From assembly GCA_964410105.1 (NCBI GenBank), contig CAYPFY010000018.1, positions 6,666 through 70,665 on the forward strand: DNA of 64,000 nt. The letters are read 5' to 3'. A program made the translations under genes and the position numbers. The notes beneath the pieces are model-generated. The model ran no database searches. It was given only the letters and a program-made list of their open reading frames with translations, and was not told the DNA's origin. The stretch's first letter is position 1. Every line of letters begins with the position of its first letter. Positions 25,597 through 33,835 of the stretch are shown piece by piece. This DNA comes from CAYPFY01 sp964410105 (GTDB taxonomy: Bacteria; Bacteroidota; Ignavibacteria; UBA10030; SZUA-254).

Positions 25597-26427
25597 TCAG
25601 GAAATCTTGAAGGACGTCATCGACACAGAGCCCATGACCGTCCTGTCGTTGAAGAATTCAATTTGCTCTTTCTCTTCCTTAAGGCCGAGTACGTATAGCA
25701 TCGGCAGGAAATGTTCAGGAGTCGGCACCGAGAGCAACGCGGTCCTGCCCAGCGACGGATAGCCAATCAACTCGCGGAATCTGCCTCCGACGATGTATTC
25801 CTTGAATTTTGTATTCATTTCTTCCGCCCAATCGTATGACGCGTCCGGATTTTGCCAGCTCAACAGCGAGAGATTGTGCACCATATTGCCGCTGCCAATG
25901 ATGAGGACCCCCTTCCTGCGGAGGATGGCCAGCTCCTTCGCAAGATCGAAGTGCCACTGCGGAGCTTTTTCATAGTCGAGGCTCAACTGCAGGACAGGGA
26001 CATCCGCCTCGGGATACATCCGACCGACAACGCTCCAACATCCATGATCCAGCCCCCAGTTTCTGTCGAGCTCCACGACGGCCTCTTTCACGGCGTGCTT
26101 CGTTCGGAGCGCCAGTTCCGGGCTCCCGGGCGCCGGATACTGGACTTCGTACAACGGACGGGGGAAGCCGCCGAAATCGTGGATCGTCCTCGGTTTTTCC
26201 ATGGCCGTCACAAATGTACCCCTCGTCTCCCAGTGCGCCGAGATGCACAAGATTGCCTGCGGTCTGGGAAGTTTTTTCCCGATCGATCTCCAGCCTGCCA
26301 CAAACTCGTTCTCCTCGATGGCATTCATCGGACTTCCATGGCCGACAAAAAGAAGGGGCGTCCTCTCTGCGGAGGGCGACAGTCTCTCTCCGAACTTGTA
26401 TAGATCTTGGGGCGTTTTCACAGTCAT
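25597..26427 (-). CDS. DODA-type extradiol ring-opening dioxygenase family protein
   Basis: 276-residue LigB/DODA superfamily protein, related to E. coli YgiD and plant 4,5-DOPA dioxygenase. Metal-binding and catalytic His residues are in LLFVGHGSPMNAI (His30), ISAHWETRG, DHGCWSVV and GSGNMVHNLSLL. Family members cleave catechol-type rings with non-heme iron or zinc. It converges with the Ser/Thr kinase (26 bp apart) and diverges from the MBL enzyme gene. Substrate unknown. Confidence 0.88.
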   Translation of the reverse strand: MTVKTPQDLYKFGERLSPSAERTPLLFVGHGSPMNAIEENEFVAGWRSIGKKLPRPQAILCISAHWETRGTFVTAMEKPRTIHDFGGFPRPLYEVQYPAPGSPELALRTKHAVKEAVVELDRNWGLDHGCWSVVGRMYPEADVPVLQLSLDYEKAPQWHFDLAKELAILRRKGVLIIGSGNMVHNLSLLSWQNPDASYDWAEEMNTKFKEYIVGGRFRELIGYPSLGRTALLSVPTPEHFLPMLYVLGLKEEKEQIEFFNDRTVMGSVSMTSFKIS

Positions 26428-26617
26428 GAGGGGCTATCAGAGATGAATGCCGTCAGTCAAACCCGAGTTTTTTCGAGTACTTGAAAAAAGTCAGACGATG
26501 TGTTTTATCATGATTCTGTCCGGAACGGCGATTCTTTTACAAGAAATGGTTGCCTGTCTGGAGCATGTGCAAGGTATTCCACGCGCGACTTTGCCCGACT
26601 AACCCCATGGGCATGAG

Positions 26618-27568
26618 GTGAAATCTCCCGGCGCAGAATTTCCCCCTCACTTCGACGGCAGGCGATTCTTTAATCCGTCCGCTCCCCAGGCTCTCGGCTT
26701 CGGACAGGTTTTGAGATGGAAGCTCACGAGCCGTCCCGAAAAATCGCCCCGATTCATTTCCGATGCCGAACACTTCATACCTCCACAGCGCATCGAGGGT
26801 TCAGGATTGCGCACGACGCTCGTCAACCACTCGACCGTTCTGCTTCAGAAGCAGGATGTCAATATCTTGACCGACCCCATCTGGTCCGAGAGAGCAGGTC
26901 CGCTGTCGTGGATTGGTCCGCGTCGCAGGAGAAAGCCGGGGGTGTCGCTTGAAGATCTCCCGCCCCTCAACGCCGTGCTTCTCAGCCACAATCACTACGA
27001 CCACACGGATTTACCGACGCTGCGCCAGCTTTCGACGCGCCCGGGCTTAGCATTTGTTGTTCCATCCCGCCTCGGGAGATTCCTTCGCTCGCATGATCTG
27101 GAGCCTGTATACGAATTGGATTGGGGCGAGTCTCTGTCGCTGTCCGGATGCACAATACATTCCGTGCCGGCCCTGCATTTCTCAAGCCGGGGTGTCTTTG
27201 ACCGGAACATGACGCTCTGGTGCGGCTATGTGATAGAATGTGGGGGGAAGCGCGTTTATTTTGCCGGCGATACCGGGTTCGGCTCCCATTTCTCGGAAAT
27301 CCGGAAGATATTCGGCGCGCCCGATCTTGCTCTCCTGCCAATCGGAGCCTACGAACCTCGCTGGTTCATGTCCCCGGTGCATATGTCCCCCGATGAGGCG
27401 GCAAAGGCTCACGAGATTCTCGGAGCGAAGACGAGCATCGCCATTCACCACGGCACTTTCCAGCTGGCGGATGAGGGCATCGATGCGCCCGAAAAAGTGA
27501 TGAGAACCTTTACACCCGCTCGGCCCTTTAACATCCTCAGGAACGGCCAATCCGTGGTAATTCCCTGA
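26618..27568 (+). CDS. MBL-fold hydrolase, NAPE-phospholipase D-like
   Basis: 316-residue metallo-beta-lactamase-fold enzyme of the UlaG/NAPE-PLD group. The metal site is in LLSHNHYDHTDLP (HxHxDH), with further ligands in SVPALHFSSRG, FAGDTGFG and IAIHHGTFQLADE. The N-terminal part (FNPSAPQALGFGQVLRWKLTSRP) and GLRTTLVNHSTVLLQ are typical of the bacterial NAPE-PLD-like subfamily (phosphodiesterases of N-acyl lipids). The start is a GTG at 26618; no better upstream candidate. The gene stands alone, converging with pirin across 41 bp. Lipid substrate is inference from family. Confidence 0.85.
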   Translation: MKSPGAEFPPHFDGRRFFNPSAPQALGFGQVLRWKLTSRPEKSPRFISDAEHFIPPQRIEGSGLRTTLVNHSTVLLQKQDVNILTDPIWSERAGPLSWIGPRRRRKPGVSLEDLPPLNAVLLSHNHYDHTDLPTLRQLSTRPGLAFVVPSRLGRFLRSHDLEPVYELDWGESLSLSGCTIHSVPALHFSSRGVFDRNMTLWCGYVIECGGKRVYFAGDTGFGSHFSEIRKIFGAPDLALLPIGAYEPRWFMSPVHMSPDEAAKAHEILGAKTSIAIHHGTFQLADEGIDAPEKVMRTFTPARPFNILRNGQSVVIP

Positions 27569-27609
27569 GCGAGAGAATTCGGACCTCCGGATCCTCTTTT
27601 CAAGGCGTG

Positions 27610-28515
27610 CTACCCCGCCTTGATAAAAGTCCCGTTCTGAAGTTCCGCGTACGCCCGTCTCAATTCCTCCTGCGTGTTCATGACTATCGGACCTCGCCAT
27701 GCGACGGGCTCCTCAAGCGGCTGCCCCGAAACCAGAAGGAATCTGATTCCAGAATCGCCGGCCTGAACCGTGACCTCATCGCCTCTGTCAAAGAGCACCA
27801 GCGAACGATTCCCCGCGAATTCGTATGTTTCTCCCCCCGCAGATCCCACGCGATCGGTTTTCACGGGCTGAGGGTTCGAAGCCTCGGAAAATCGTCCGCC
27901 GCCTTCGAAGACGTAGGCAAATGCATGCCGGGTTGTTTCGACCGGGAAGGATTTCCGTCTGCCGGGGGGGACCCACACATCAAGATAACGAGGCTCGGCC
28001 GCGACCCCGTCCACGGGGCCGGTTTTCCCCCAAAAACTTCCGCAGATGATGCGGACGCGGGTTCCGTCATCGTCGGTAACGTCGGGTATCTCGCCCGACG
28101 CAATGTCCTGGTAACGGGGCGATGTCATTTTGAGCGATGAAGGGAGGTTCGCCCACAACTGGAATCCATGCATTCGCCCGCGGGGGTCCCCCTGAGGCAT
28201 CTCCTGATGGAGAATCCCGCTGCCTGCCGTCATCCATTGCACGTCGCCCGCTCCCAGCGCGCCCGAGTTTCCCAGGCTGTCGCCGTGATTGACAGATCCC
28301 GCGAGCACGTATGTGATCGTCTCGATGCCGCGATGAGGATGCCATGGAAACCCCGCGCGGTAATCTGCCGGATTCTCATTCCTGAAATCGTCCAGGAGGA
28401 GAAAGGGATCGAACTCCTCCGTCTCGCCGAATCCGAAGGCGCGCCGCAGCCGTACCCCCGCCCCCTCGATCGTGGGTTGAGACTGAACTATTCTCTTCAC
28501 GGGGCGTAAGGACAT
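27610..28515 (-). CDS. Pirin family protein
   Basis: 301-residue bicupin. The N-terminal cupin carries the iron-site motif FPWHPHRGIETITYVLAG and the later GAGDVQWMTAGSGILHQEMPQ, the hallmark of pirins. The C-terminal cupin is less conserved. Bacterial pirins include quercetin 2,3-dioxygenase (YhhW) and redox-sensing partners. It begins 20 bp after the small ferredoxin-like gene in the same direction, so the DUF2630, 4Fe-4S and pirin genes could share a transcript. Confidence 0.93.
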   Translation of the reverse strand: MSLRPVKRIVQSQPTIEGAGVRLRRAFGFGETEEFDPFLLLDDFRNENPADYRAGFPWHPHRGIETITYVLAGSVNHGDSLGNSGALGAGDVQWMTAGSGILHQEMPQGDPRGRMHGFQLWANLPSSLKMTSPRYQDIASGEIPDVTDDDGTRVRIICGSFWGKTGPVDGVAAEPRYLDVWVPPGRRKSFPVETTRHAFAYVFEGGGRFSEASNPQPVKTDRVGSAGGETYEFAGNRSLVLFDRGDEVTVQAGDSGIRFLLVSGQPLEEPVAWRGPIVMNTQEELRRAYAELQNGTFIKAG

Positions 28516-28535
28516 GATCGCTCCTTTCTTGAAAA

Positions 28536-28784
28536 CTATTCCGAGGGAGAGGGGTTAGTTTCCTGTGTGTTCATATGGAAACTCAGGGCTCCGGAGGGGC
28601 ATTTCTTGACCTGCTCGATAATTCGCTCGCTCGATGCGCCCTCCATGTCTATCCAGGGTCTTTTCCCCGGGTTGAACACCGAGAGCAGGTGAGACCAGCA
28701 GACTCCGGAATGAATACACACCCTGGGCTGCCAGACAACGGTCACCTCGCCATTGGTGTAGTTCTTAGTGATCTGCTTTTCCAA
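28536..28784 (-). CDS. Mono-cluster 4Fe-4S ferredoxin-like protein (Fer4_19)
   Basis: 82-residue protein with the pattern VVWQPRVCIHSGVCWSHL ... VFNPGKRPWI ... IIEQVKKCPSGALSF. This is the divergent mono-cluster domain seen alone or attached to CDGSH and GNAT proteins. Cluster cysteines are in CIHSGVC and CPSGAL. I chose the TTG at 28784, which gives the family N-terminus (LEKQITKNYTNGEV) and lies one base after the DUF2630 stop; a longer upstream frame overlaps that gene. Likely an electron carrier or sensor. Confidence 0.8.
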   Translation of the reverse strand: MEKQITKNYTNGEVTVVWQPRVCIHSGVCWSHLLSVFNPGKRPWIDMEGASSERIIEQVKKCPSGALSFHMNTQETNPSPSE

Positions 28785-28785
28785 C

Positions 28786-29019
28786 CTACTGCTCGTAATT
28801 CTCGACGATACCGGGGGGGCGGACCCTGGCATCGTTCGGATTCTTTCCCGCATCCCGGAGCCCTTCCCGCTGCCGGAGAAGGTCCCAGCACTGATCCAGC
28901 TCGACTTTCATCTGATGCAGTCGTTTTACCTCTGCGTCGGTAAGGTTTCCCTTCGAGTAGAGGCGTTCTTCCTCTTCCGTCAGTTTTTTGATATGGCTGA
29001 ATACCTGGCTGTCTTCCAT
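28786..29019 (-). CDS. DUF2630 family protein
   Basis: 77-residue helical cytosolic protein with all family landmarks: FSHIKKLTEEEERLY, LHQMKVELDQCWDLLRQRE and NPNDARVRPPGIVENYEQ at the end. Function unknown; the family is common in actinobacteria and scattered elsewhere. A GGAGAAGG ribosome site lies upstream of the ATG. It overlaps nothing but is separated from the ferredoxin-like gene by only one base. The 180 bp upstream to the acyltransferase gene hold nothing I can support. Confidence 0.85.
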   Translation of the reverse strand: MEDSQVFSHIKKLTEEEERLYSKGNLTDAEVKRLHQMKVELDQCWDLLRQREGLRDAGKNPNDARVRPPGIVENYEQ

Positions 29020-29203
29020 GGTCCTTCTCCTTTAACAATGGTTGTCCCAGAATTTGCTCCCCAATTGATCGCGGCGAAGATGGCTGCCACGTAAATGCTG
29101 CTCGCGGCGATGTCGGGGTTTTTTTGGAGTAGCCCGTCAGCGCGCTCCGCCGGTCCGTGCCCGAGCGGTGCCTCAGCGAACTCAGTCCGTCGATTCCGGT
29201 CTC

Positions 29204-30412
29204 CTACAGATACCGTAACCACCATTCCTCTCTTCTCGACCTGAGATCGGAGAACCATCGGCAGGGGTAGTAGAGAAGCAGAATTGCCAGGGCCCATATT
29301 AAGTACAGGAGTCCGAGGCTCCACGTGTAGCCGGCCGGAGCCGGAGCGTTGCCCATGGGATGGTTCTCAAAAAGCCACGGGCTCACCTCGCCAAGGCGGA
29401 TGCCGGAGACGATGAGCGCGAGGGCATGAATGAGCGGGATGTGGAGAATGTAGAAGAAAAACGGAACGCGGCCAAACATCGAGATGAGACGCGAAAGGCT
29501 CCCACCCGCGCGTTCGAGAACCGGAATCATGGCAATGATCGGTCCGAGCGTCATGAGAAGGAAATCGAGCGACGCGGGATACTTTGTCGTGTTCAGGATA
29601 GCGAGCACGGGAGGTAACCCGGGCGGCCCTCCTGGAGAGGGTGGATGCCACGGTCGCGGATCCCCATAGATATTGAATCCCCGAAGAAGGAGGAAGAGCA
29701 AGGTCGCACCGAGCCCGATCATGAGGCAAAGTCGATCCCGCCTCGATGGCTCCAGGGCGAGGATTTTCCCGAACCCGTAGCCCGCCGCCATGACCCCAAT
29801 CCATGGGATGAGCGAGTAGAGAACGATCAACATGGGGCCGCCTTCTCCAAACCAGATGGGCCCGGCGAAGAAGCTGACATAGAAAATCTTCCAAAGCCAC
29901 GCGCCGGGGTCGTTCCCGAGCGTGGGCGTGAGCGCGCCTGCGTACGAATCCAAAATATTGTGACCGGCGACGATGACAACTCCGATTGCGCCGATAAGTT
30001 TTACAGGCAATTTCACCAGGCCCGCAAGGAAGATCATGCTCCACCCCAGGGACCAGATGACGCCGGCCATTTCATAGTGCGCGAAGTCGAGGTTGAAGGT
30101 CCAGGCGAGACGCAGGATTGTGAGCTCGAGGAAAACCAGCCACCCGCCCCGGATCACCAGATGGCGCGACAGATTGGCATGTTTGCGGCCGGAGAAGAAT
30201 GCGCTCGTCCCCGCAAGGAAAAAGAATGCAGGGGCGCAGAAGTGAGTGACCCAACGGGTGAAAAAGACGGCGGGCGAAGGGCCTCCGGCGGGAACGCCCG
30301 AATAAACGCGGACGTGGTCAATAGCCATCAGGATAATGACCGCCCCGCGGACGAGATCGATCGACGTGATCCGCGAACTGGCCTGACCGACCTGTGGTTC
30401 CGTCTCTGGCAT
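29204..30412 (-). CDS. Membrane acyltransferase-like protein (DUF1624/HGSNAT type)
   Basis: 402-residue integral membrane protein with about ten hydrophobic segments. The N-terminus RITSIDLVRGAVIILMAIDHVR is diagnostic of the family that includes heparan-alpha-glucosaminide N-acetyltransferase and other transmembrane acyltransferases, with the catalytic-type Asp-His pair in AIDHVR. WVTHFCAPAFFFLAGTSAFF follows. The acyl acceptor in bacteria is unknown, probably an envelope sugar or lipid. It stands alone downstream of the peroxiredoxin gene on the same strand. Confidence 0.85.
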   Translation of the reverse strand: MPETEPQVGQASSRITSIDLVRGAVIILMAIDHVRVYSGVPAGGPSPAVFFTRWVTHFCAPAFFFLAGTSAFFSGRKHANLSRHLVIRGGWLVFLELTILRLAWTFNLDFAHYEMAGVIWSLGWSMIFLAGLVKLPVKLIGAIGVVIVAGHNILDSYAGALTPTLGNDPGAWLWKIFYVSFFAGPIWFGEGGPMLIVLYSLIPWIGVMAAGYGFGKILALEPSRRDRLCLMIGLGATLLFLLLRGFNIYGDPRPWHPPSPGGPPGLPPVLAILNTTKYPASLDFLLMTLGPIIAMIPVLERAGGSLSRLISMFGRVPFFFYILHIPLIHALALIVSGIRLGEVSPWLFENHPMGNAPAPAGYTWSLGLLYLIWALAILLLYYPCRWFSDLRSRREEWWLRYL

Positions 30413-30542
30413 GAACCCTTACCTTCGCGTCCGTTTGCTCCCCGCCGGGGGAATTCCCGGCAGGCACAGTCTTCCCCCCTCTCCCCCGACCCATTTCATC
30501 TTCAGTTGAGATGCGCCGGGAGTTTCCTGTTATGTCGGGGTG

Positions 30543-31205
30543 TCAGGCCCCGGGCTGCTTTATGATCCGAATGTAGGGCTTGGGAGCTTTCCACCCCTGA
30601 GGGTACTTTTCCTTCGCCTCGGCATCAGTGACCGAACCCGCGATGATGACGTCGTCGCCCTGCTTCCAGTTGACGGGAGTGGCCACCTTATGCTTCGCGG
30701 TGAGTTGCAGCGAGTCGATGATACGCAGGACCTCGTCGAAGTTCCGGCCCGTCGTCATCGGATAGGTGAGGGTGAGTTTGATTTTCTTGTCGGGCCCCAC
30801 CACGAAAACGGATCGGACGGTCTGGTTGGCCGCAGGGGTTCGTCCTTCGGAGGTCCCGGCTTCCTGGGCCGGAAGCATATCGTAGAGTTTTGCTACGGAC
30901 AGGTCGCGATCGCCTATCATCGGATAGTTTACGGAGAAACCCTGGGTTTCCTTAATATCCTTTTCCCATTCTTTGTGACTCTCGACCGGATCGACGCTCA
31001 GACCGATAATCTTCACGTTCCGCTTCTTGAACTCCGGTTCGAGTTTGGCCATGTATCCCAGCTCCGTCGTACAGACGGGCGTGAAATCCTTGGGGTGTGA
31101 AAACAGCACCGCCCAACCGCCTCCTATCCAGTCGTGGAAGTTGATTGTGCCCTGCGTGGTTGGCGCCGTAAAATTCGGCGCATCGTCATTTATTCGGAGA
31201 GACAT
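30543..31205 (-). CDS. 1-Cys peroxiredoxin (Prx6 type)
   Basis: Cytosolic peroxidase of 220 residues, the usual Prx6 length. The peroxidatic Cys45 lies in SHPKDFTPVCTTELG. I see no other cysteine, so this is the 1-Cys mechanism. Family blocks: KIIGLSVDPVESHKEW, FSVNYPMIGDRDLSVAKLYDML and the C-terminal arm with TPVNWKQGDDVI. The ATG has AAAGGAG upstream. The gene is monocistronic by spacing, with about 670 bp of non-coding DNA upstream of its start. Confidence 0.95.
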   Translation of the reverse strand: MSLRINDDAPNFTAPTTQGTINFHDWIGGGWAVLFSHPKDFTPVCTTELGYMAKLEPEFKKRNVKIIGLSVDPVESHKEWEKDIKETQGFSVNYPMIGDRDLSVAKLYDMLPAQEAGTSEGRTPAANQTVRSVFVVGPDKKIKLTLTYPMTTGRNFDEVLRIIDSLQLTAKHKVATPVNWKQGDDVIIAGSVTDAEAKEKYPQGWKAPKPYIRIIKQPGA

Positions 31206-31879
31206 GGTGACTCCTTTCGTTATGGTTTTTAATAATGATTAGTGGGATTACCCGGCAATGAGTAATATCCAGTCTTACGTGAAGTTCGTGGTGCCACGGC
31301 AAAATCGACAAGAAGTATTGCTCGATGCTCCATCGGCGCGGAGGCAATGCGACGTAGCCTCATCCCCCCTGCCGCCATGACGATCGATCTCTGCCGTCTT
31401 CAGATCGGCCCTGCCGGAAACCATCCTTGGCCTCTGCGCCAACACTCAAGAATGTGAGGAAACGCGCCTCTCTCCTCCGACAGCCGGTCAGAAGCTCTTT
31501 TTCCTCGAATTCGGATTACCACACATGATAAGAATTCATCAAAAATAATGCAACATGGCCGAGAACGGTCCATCGTTCGCTTCTGATGACATCAACTTTG
31601 CCGATGGTAGGGGGAGGGGAAGCGTCCGCAAAGTTTGGGTCTCTGACGAACTATTTATCGGCTATTCCCCTGGCGGGGGGTGCAGCATTTTTGCATTTTC
31701 AAGTAAGAAATGGCTAATTAGTAACCGTTCCGGAACCGCGAGGCTAATCCCCTGGACGATCTCCTCTCCGGATCTGGGGTGGCCGGCGCCACGTTCCGTG
31801 GTCGCTTGTTTTAAAGGCTCAGAATGTATAACTTGGTGCCTCTCTCTGTGACCTCTTTCAATGGATTCACTGAATCGTA
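31206..31879 (+). other. Long intergenic/leader region before the molybdate genes
   Basis: About 670 bp with no supportable gene; a 98-codon frame at 31555-31851 has no protein-like features. Near the downstream genes there is a 10-bp palindrome (31727-31736). There is also a pair of mutually exclusive short hairpins: GTGGC 31779-31783 with GCCAC 31788-31792, versus CCACG 31789-31793 with CGTGG 31797-31801. I do not recognise a known riboswitch, including the Moco motif, but the region could be a structured leader. Confidence 0.4.
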
Positions 31880-32089
31880 ATGAAGCTCAGCGCGCGGAAT
31901 AAACTGAAGGGAAAAGTCATCCTTGTGGAGGAAGGATTGATCACGGCGAAGGTGAAGCTTGATCTCGGGAATGGCAATATTGTGACGTCAATTATATCCC
32001 GCGACGCGCTCGACGATCTCCAGATCAAGGTGAATGACGTCGCCTATGCTGTCATCAAATCCACCGAGATCATGATCGGGAAGGACTAG
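31880..32089 (+). CDS. mop: Molybdopterin-binding (Mop/TOBE) protein
   Basis: 69-residue single TOBE domain, as in clostridial MopII, that forms a hexamer binding molybdate or tungstate in the cytosol. The family start LSARNKLKGKVILVEEGLI and the later TSIISRDALDDLQIKVNDVAYAVIKSTEIMIG match over the full length. It is the first gene of the molybdate run, 18 bp ahead of the ModE-type regulator. Confidence 0.92.
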   Translation: MKLSARNKLKGKVILVEEGLITAKVKLDLGNGNIVTSIISRDALDDLQIKVNDVAYAVIKSTEIMIGKD

Positions 32090-32107
32090 CGTTCCGGCAA
32101 AAGCTGT

Positions 32108-32440
32108 ATGATAAAAGTTGATCTGCAGATAGAAATTATGCGCAACGGCCAGTCATTCCTTCGACCGGCAACGGTCAAACTTCTTGAAGAAGTTGAGCGG
32201 CGGGGAAGTCTGCGGTCGGCAGCAAAGGTGTTGCACGTCTCTTACCAGTATGCCTGGGATCTCATCGATGAGGTGAACGGCGTGGCGTCGGAACCGGTGG
32301 TCGTGAAGCAGCGGGGGGGAGTCCGCGGGGGAGGGGCCCGCCTCTCGGCGCGGGGACGAGGTCTCATCGACGATTTCAAGCATATTGAGAGGCTCGTAAA
32401 TCGGTTTGCGAAGAAGATGAACGCCGAGATAGGTTTTTAA
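32108..32440 (+). CDS. ModE-type molybdate regulator, DNA-binding domain only
   Basis: 110-residue LysR-like winged-helix protein matching the N-terminal domain of ModE: FLRPATVKLLEEVERRGSLRSAAKVLHVSYQYAWDLID, then GVRGGGARLSARGRGLI. It lacks the TOBE molybdate-sensing domains of E. coli ModE. The adjacent Mop protein supplies a stand-alone TOBE domain, so the two may act as a split ModE, which is inference. A perfect inverted repeat resembling a ModE operator lies 11 bp downstream of its stop and upstream of the porin. Confidence 0.88.
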   Translation: MIKVDLQIEIMRNGQSFLRPATVKLLEEVERRGSLRSAAKVLHVSYQYAWDLIDEVNGVASEPVVVKQRGGVRGGGARLSARGRGLIDDFKHIERLVNRFAKKMNAEIGF

Positions 32441-32450
32441 TTTTTTTGGG

Positions 32451-32480
32451 GAGCGTTATCTAATTTAGAAGATAACGCTC
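32451..32480. promoter_or_regulatory. Predicted ModE operator (11-bp perfect inverted repeat)
   Basis: GAGCGTTATCT (32451-32461) is mirrored by AGATAACGCTC (32470-32480) across an 8-base spacer. The core CGTTAT...ATAACG has the shape of known ModE sites. No T-run follows the right arm, so an operator is favoured over a terminator. It lies between the ModE-type gene and the porin-modA pair, about 160 bp before the porin start. Confidence 0.6.
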
Positions 32481-32641
32481 GGCGAGCGGGGAATGTGTGC
32501 CTCCTCCCGACCGCGTCACCTCCCGGAAGAGATATCCTTAGTTGTTGAGAAATGCTTAAGAGTTAGCCCAGGACTTCGGGCCTATGGCAGATGGGCTGCA
32601 GAATGAATTCGAAAAACAAATAACAGAAGGGAAGAATATCC

Positions 32642-33823
32642 ATGCCAACCCGGCTCGTCCGTCTCGCGACGGTTCTCCTTGTACCCCTCTCTGCGTTCTC
32701 ACAGTTCAAGATCGATCTGGGCGAAGGGAGGGAGCTGACGATCACTCAGGCCGCACAGGCCTGGGATATCGCGTCATTTCGTATGAGTGCGCCCGATGCG
32801 GTGGACAGGCGTAATGACATCTATCTACGGCGAGCCCGGCTGGGGTTTGAGGGAAAGATGCGCAGCACCATCGCATTTAATCTCTCCTTCGCCTACGACG
32901 GCATCGGAAAGGACCCGTATACTCCGACATCGGGCTCGGCCAACGCGTCGGACAACCGGGACTTTTATCTCTGGGATGCGTTCTGGATCTGGTCGCTCTC
33001 CCCGGAGCTTAATCTCGTTTTCGGATATTTCAGGCCTCAGGCCGGCAAGGAACAGATCAGCAGCGAGTTCTATGTAATTTCTCTCGATAAATCCCTTGGG
33101 GATGTCCAACCCCGACTGCACCTGCTGGCCAGGAGCACCGGTCGCGAGACCGGTGCCAATATCGGCGGACTCTGTCTTTCCGACGGGTGGAGCCTCAACT
33201 ATAATGTCGGGATCTTCGATCCCTCGAACAAATCCATCATCGGCAATGGAACCAGGTGGGCGCCCCTAGTCACAGGACGGGTTGCGCTCAGCATCGGCGA
33301 TCCGGAAATGAAACAGTATAAAATCTCGTACGTGCAGTCGTATTACGGCAAGCGGAACGGCACAACTCTCGGAGTGAACGGAGCGCGGCAGGGCGTGACC
33401 GAAATTTTCAGCAGCAATGCCCTCTACGGCGCGGATGTTCTGTCGAACTATGGGCCGTTTGATTTCGATGCCGAGTACGATTGTCTGTACAGAAGTACGA
33501 TTCTACCAGCGGGAGGCGTCGATCCGACGACCGACAGGGTGTTCTCCGCAAAAGCGGGTTATATCATCGCGACGTGGGGGGATGATGCGCTGGAACCCGT
33601 CGCCGAGTATACCGGCGAGCGCGCCTCAGAGAAGGGAGCCGTGCACGCGACCAACGGATTTACCGGCTCGGTGAGCCGGGATCTGTATGATATCGGCGTG
33701 AACTGGCTCAGGAACGGGGATAAATTCAAAATCAGTCTTCATTATGTGTGGGGAAAGAACTATGCCAAGGCTCCCGATGACGATTTCTCGTACCTTGGAC
33801 TCGGCACTCAATTACTTTTCTAA
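32642..33823 (+). CDS. Outer-membrane porin (phosphate-selective-porin-like), molybdate cluster
   Basis: 393-residue predicted beta-barrel with a signal peptide (about 1-20, VRLATVLLVPLSAFS) and a C-terminal Phe (GTQLLF). Alternating hydrophobic strands run throughout. RRARLGFEGKMRSTIAFNLSFAYDG and FGYFRPQAGKEQISSE resemble OprO/P-family strands. It ends 12 bp before modA and follows the predicted ModE operator, so it probably serves oxyanion (molybdate or tungstate) entry. Ribosome site GAAGGGAAG lies upstream of the ATG. Substrate is inference from context. Confidence 0.78.
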   Translation: MPTRLVRLATVLLVPLSAFSQFKIDLGEGRELTITQAAQAWDIASFRMSAPDAVDRRNDIYLRRARLGFEGKMRSTIAFNLSFAYDGIGKDPYTPTSGSANASDNRDFYLWDAFWIWSLSPELNLVFGYFRPQAGKEQISSEFYVISLDKSLGDVQPRLHLLARSTGRETGANIGGLCLSDGWSLNYNVGIFDPSNKSIIGNGTRWAPLVTGRVALSIGDPEMKQYKISYVQSYYGKRNGTTLGVNGARQGVTEIFSSNALYGADVLSNYGPFDFDAEYDCLYRSTILPAGGVDPTTDRVFSAKAGYIIATWGDDALEPVAEYTGERASEKGAVHATNGFTGSVSRDLYDIGVNWLRNGDKFKISLHYVWGKNYAKAPDDDFSYLGLGTQLLF

Positions 33824-33835
33824 CCGGAGGTAAGT

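Noticed and set aside
27601..27622. 7-bp stem-loop at the end of the pirin gene as a terminator
   Set aside because: No T-run on either strand and it overlaps the pirin stop codon; not convincing.
29645..30565. 306-codon plus-strand frame antisense to the membrane acyltransferase
   Set aside because: Charged, Arg/Asp/Glu/Pro-rich shadow of a hydrophobic gene; no start signal.
31555..31851. 98-codon plus-strand frame upstream of mop
   Set aside because: No ribosome site, no signal or domain pattern, and it lies in a probable leader; treated as non-coding.
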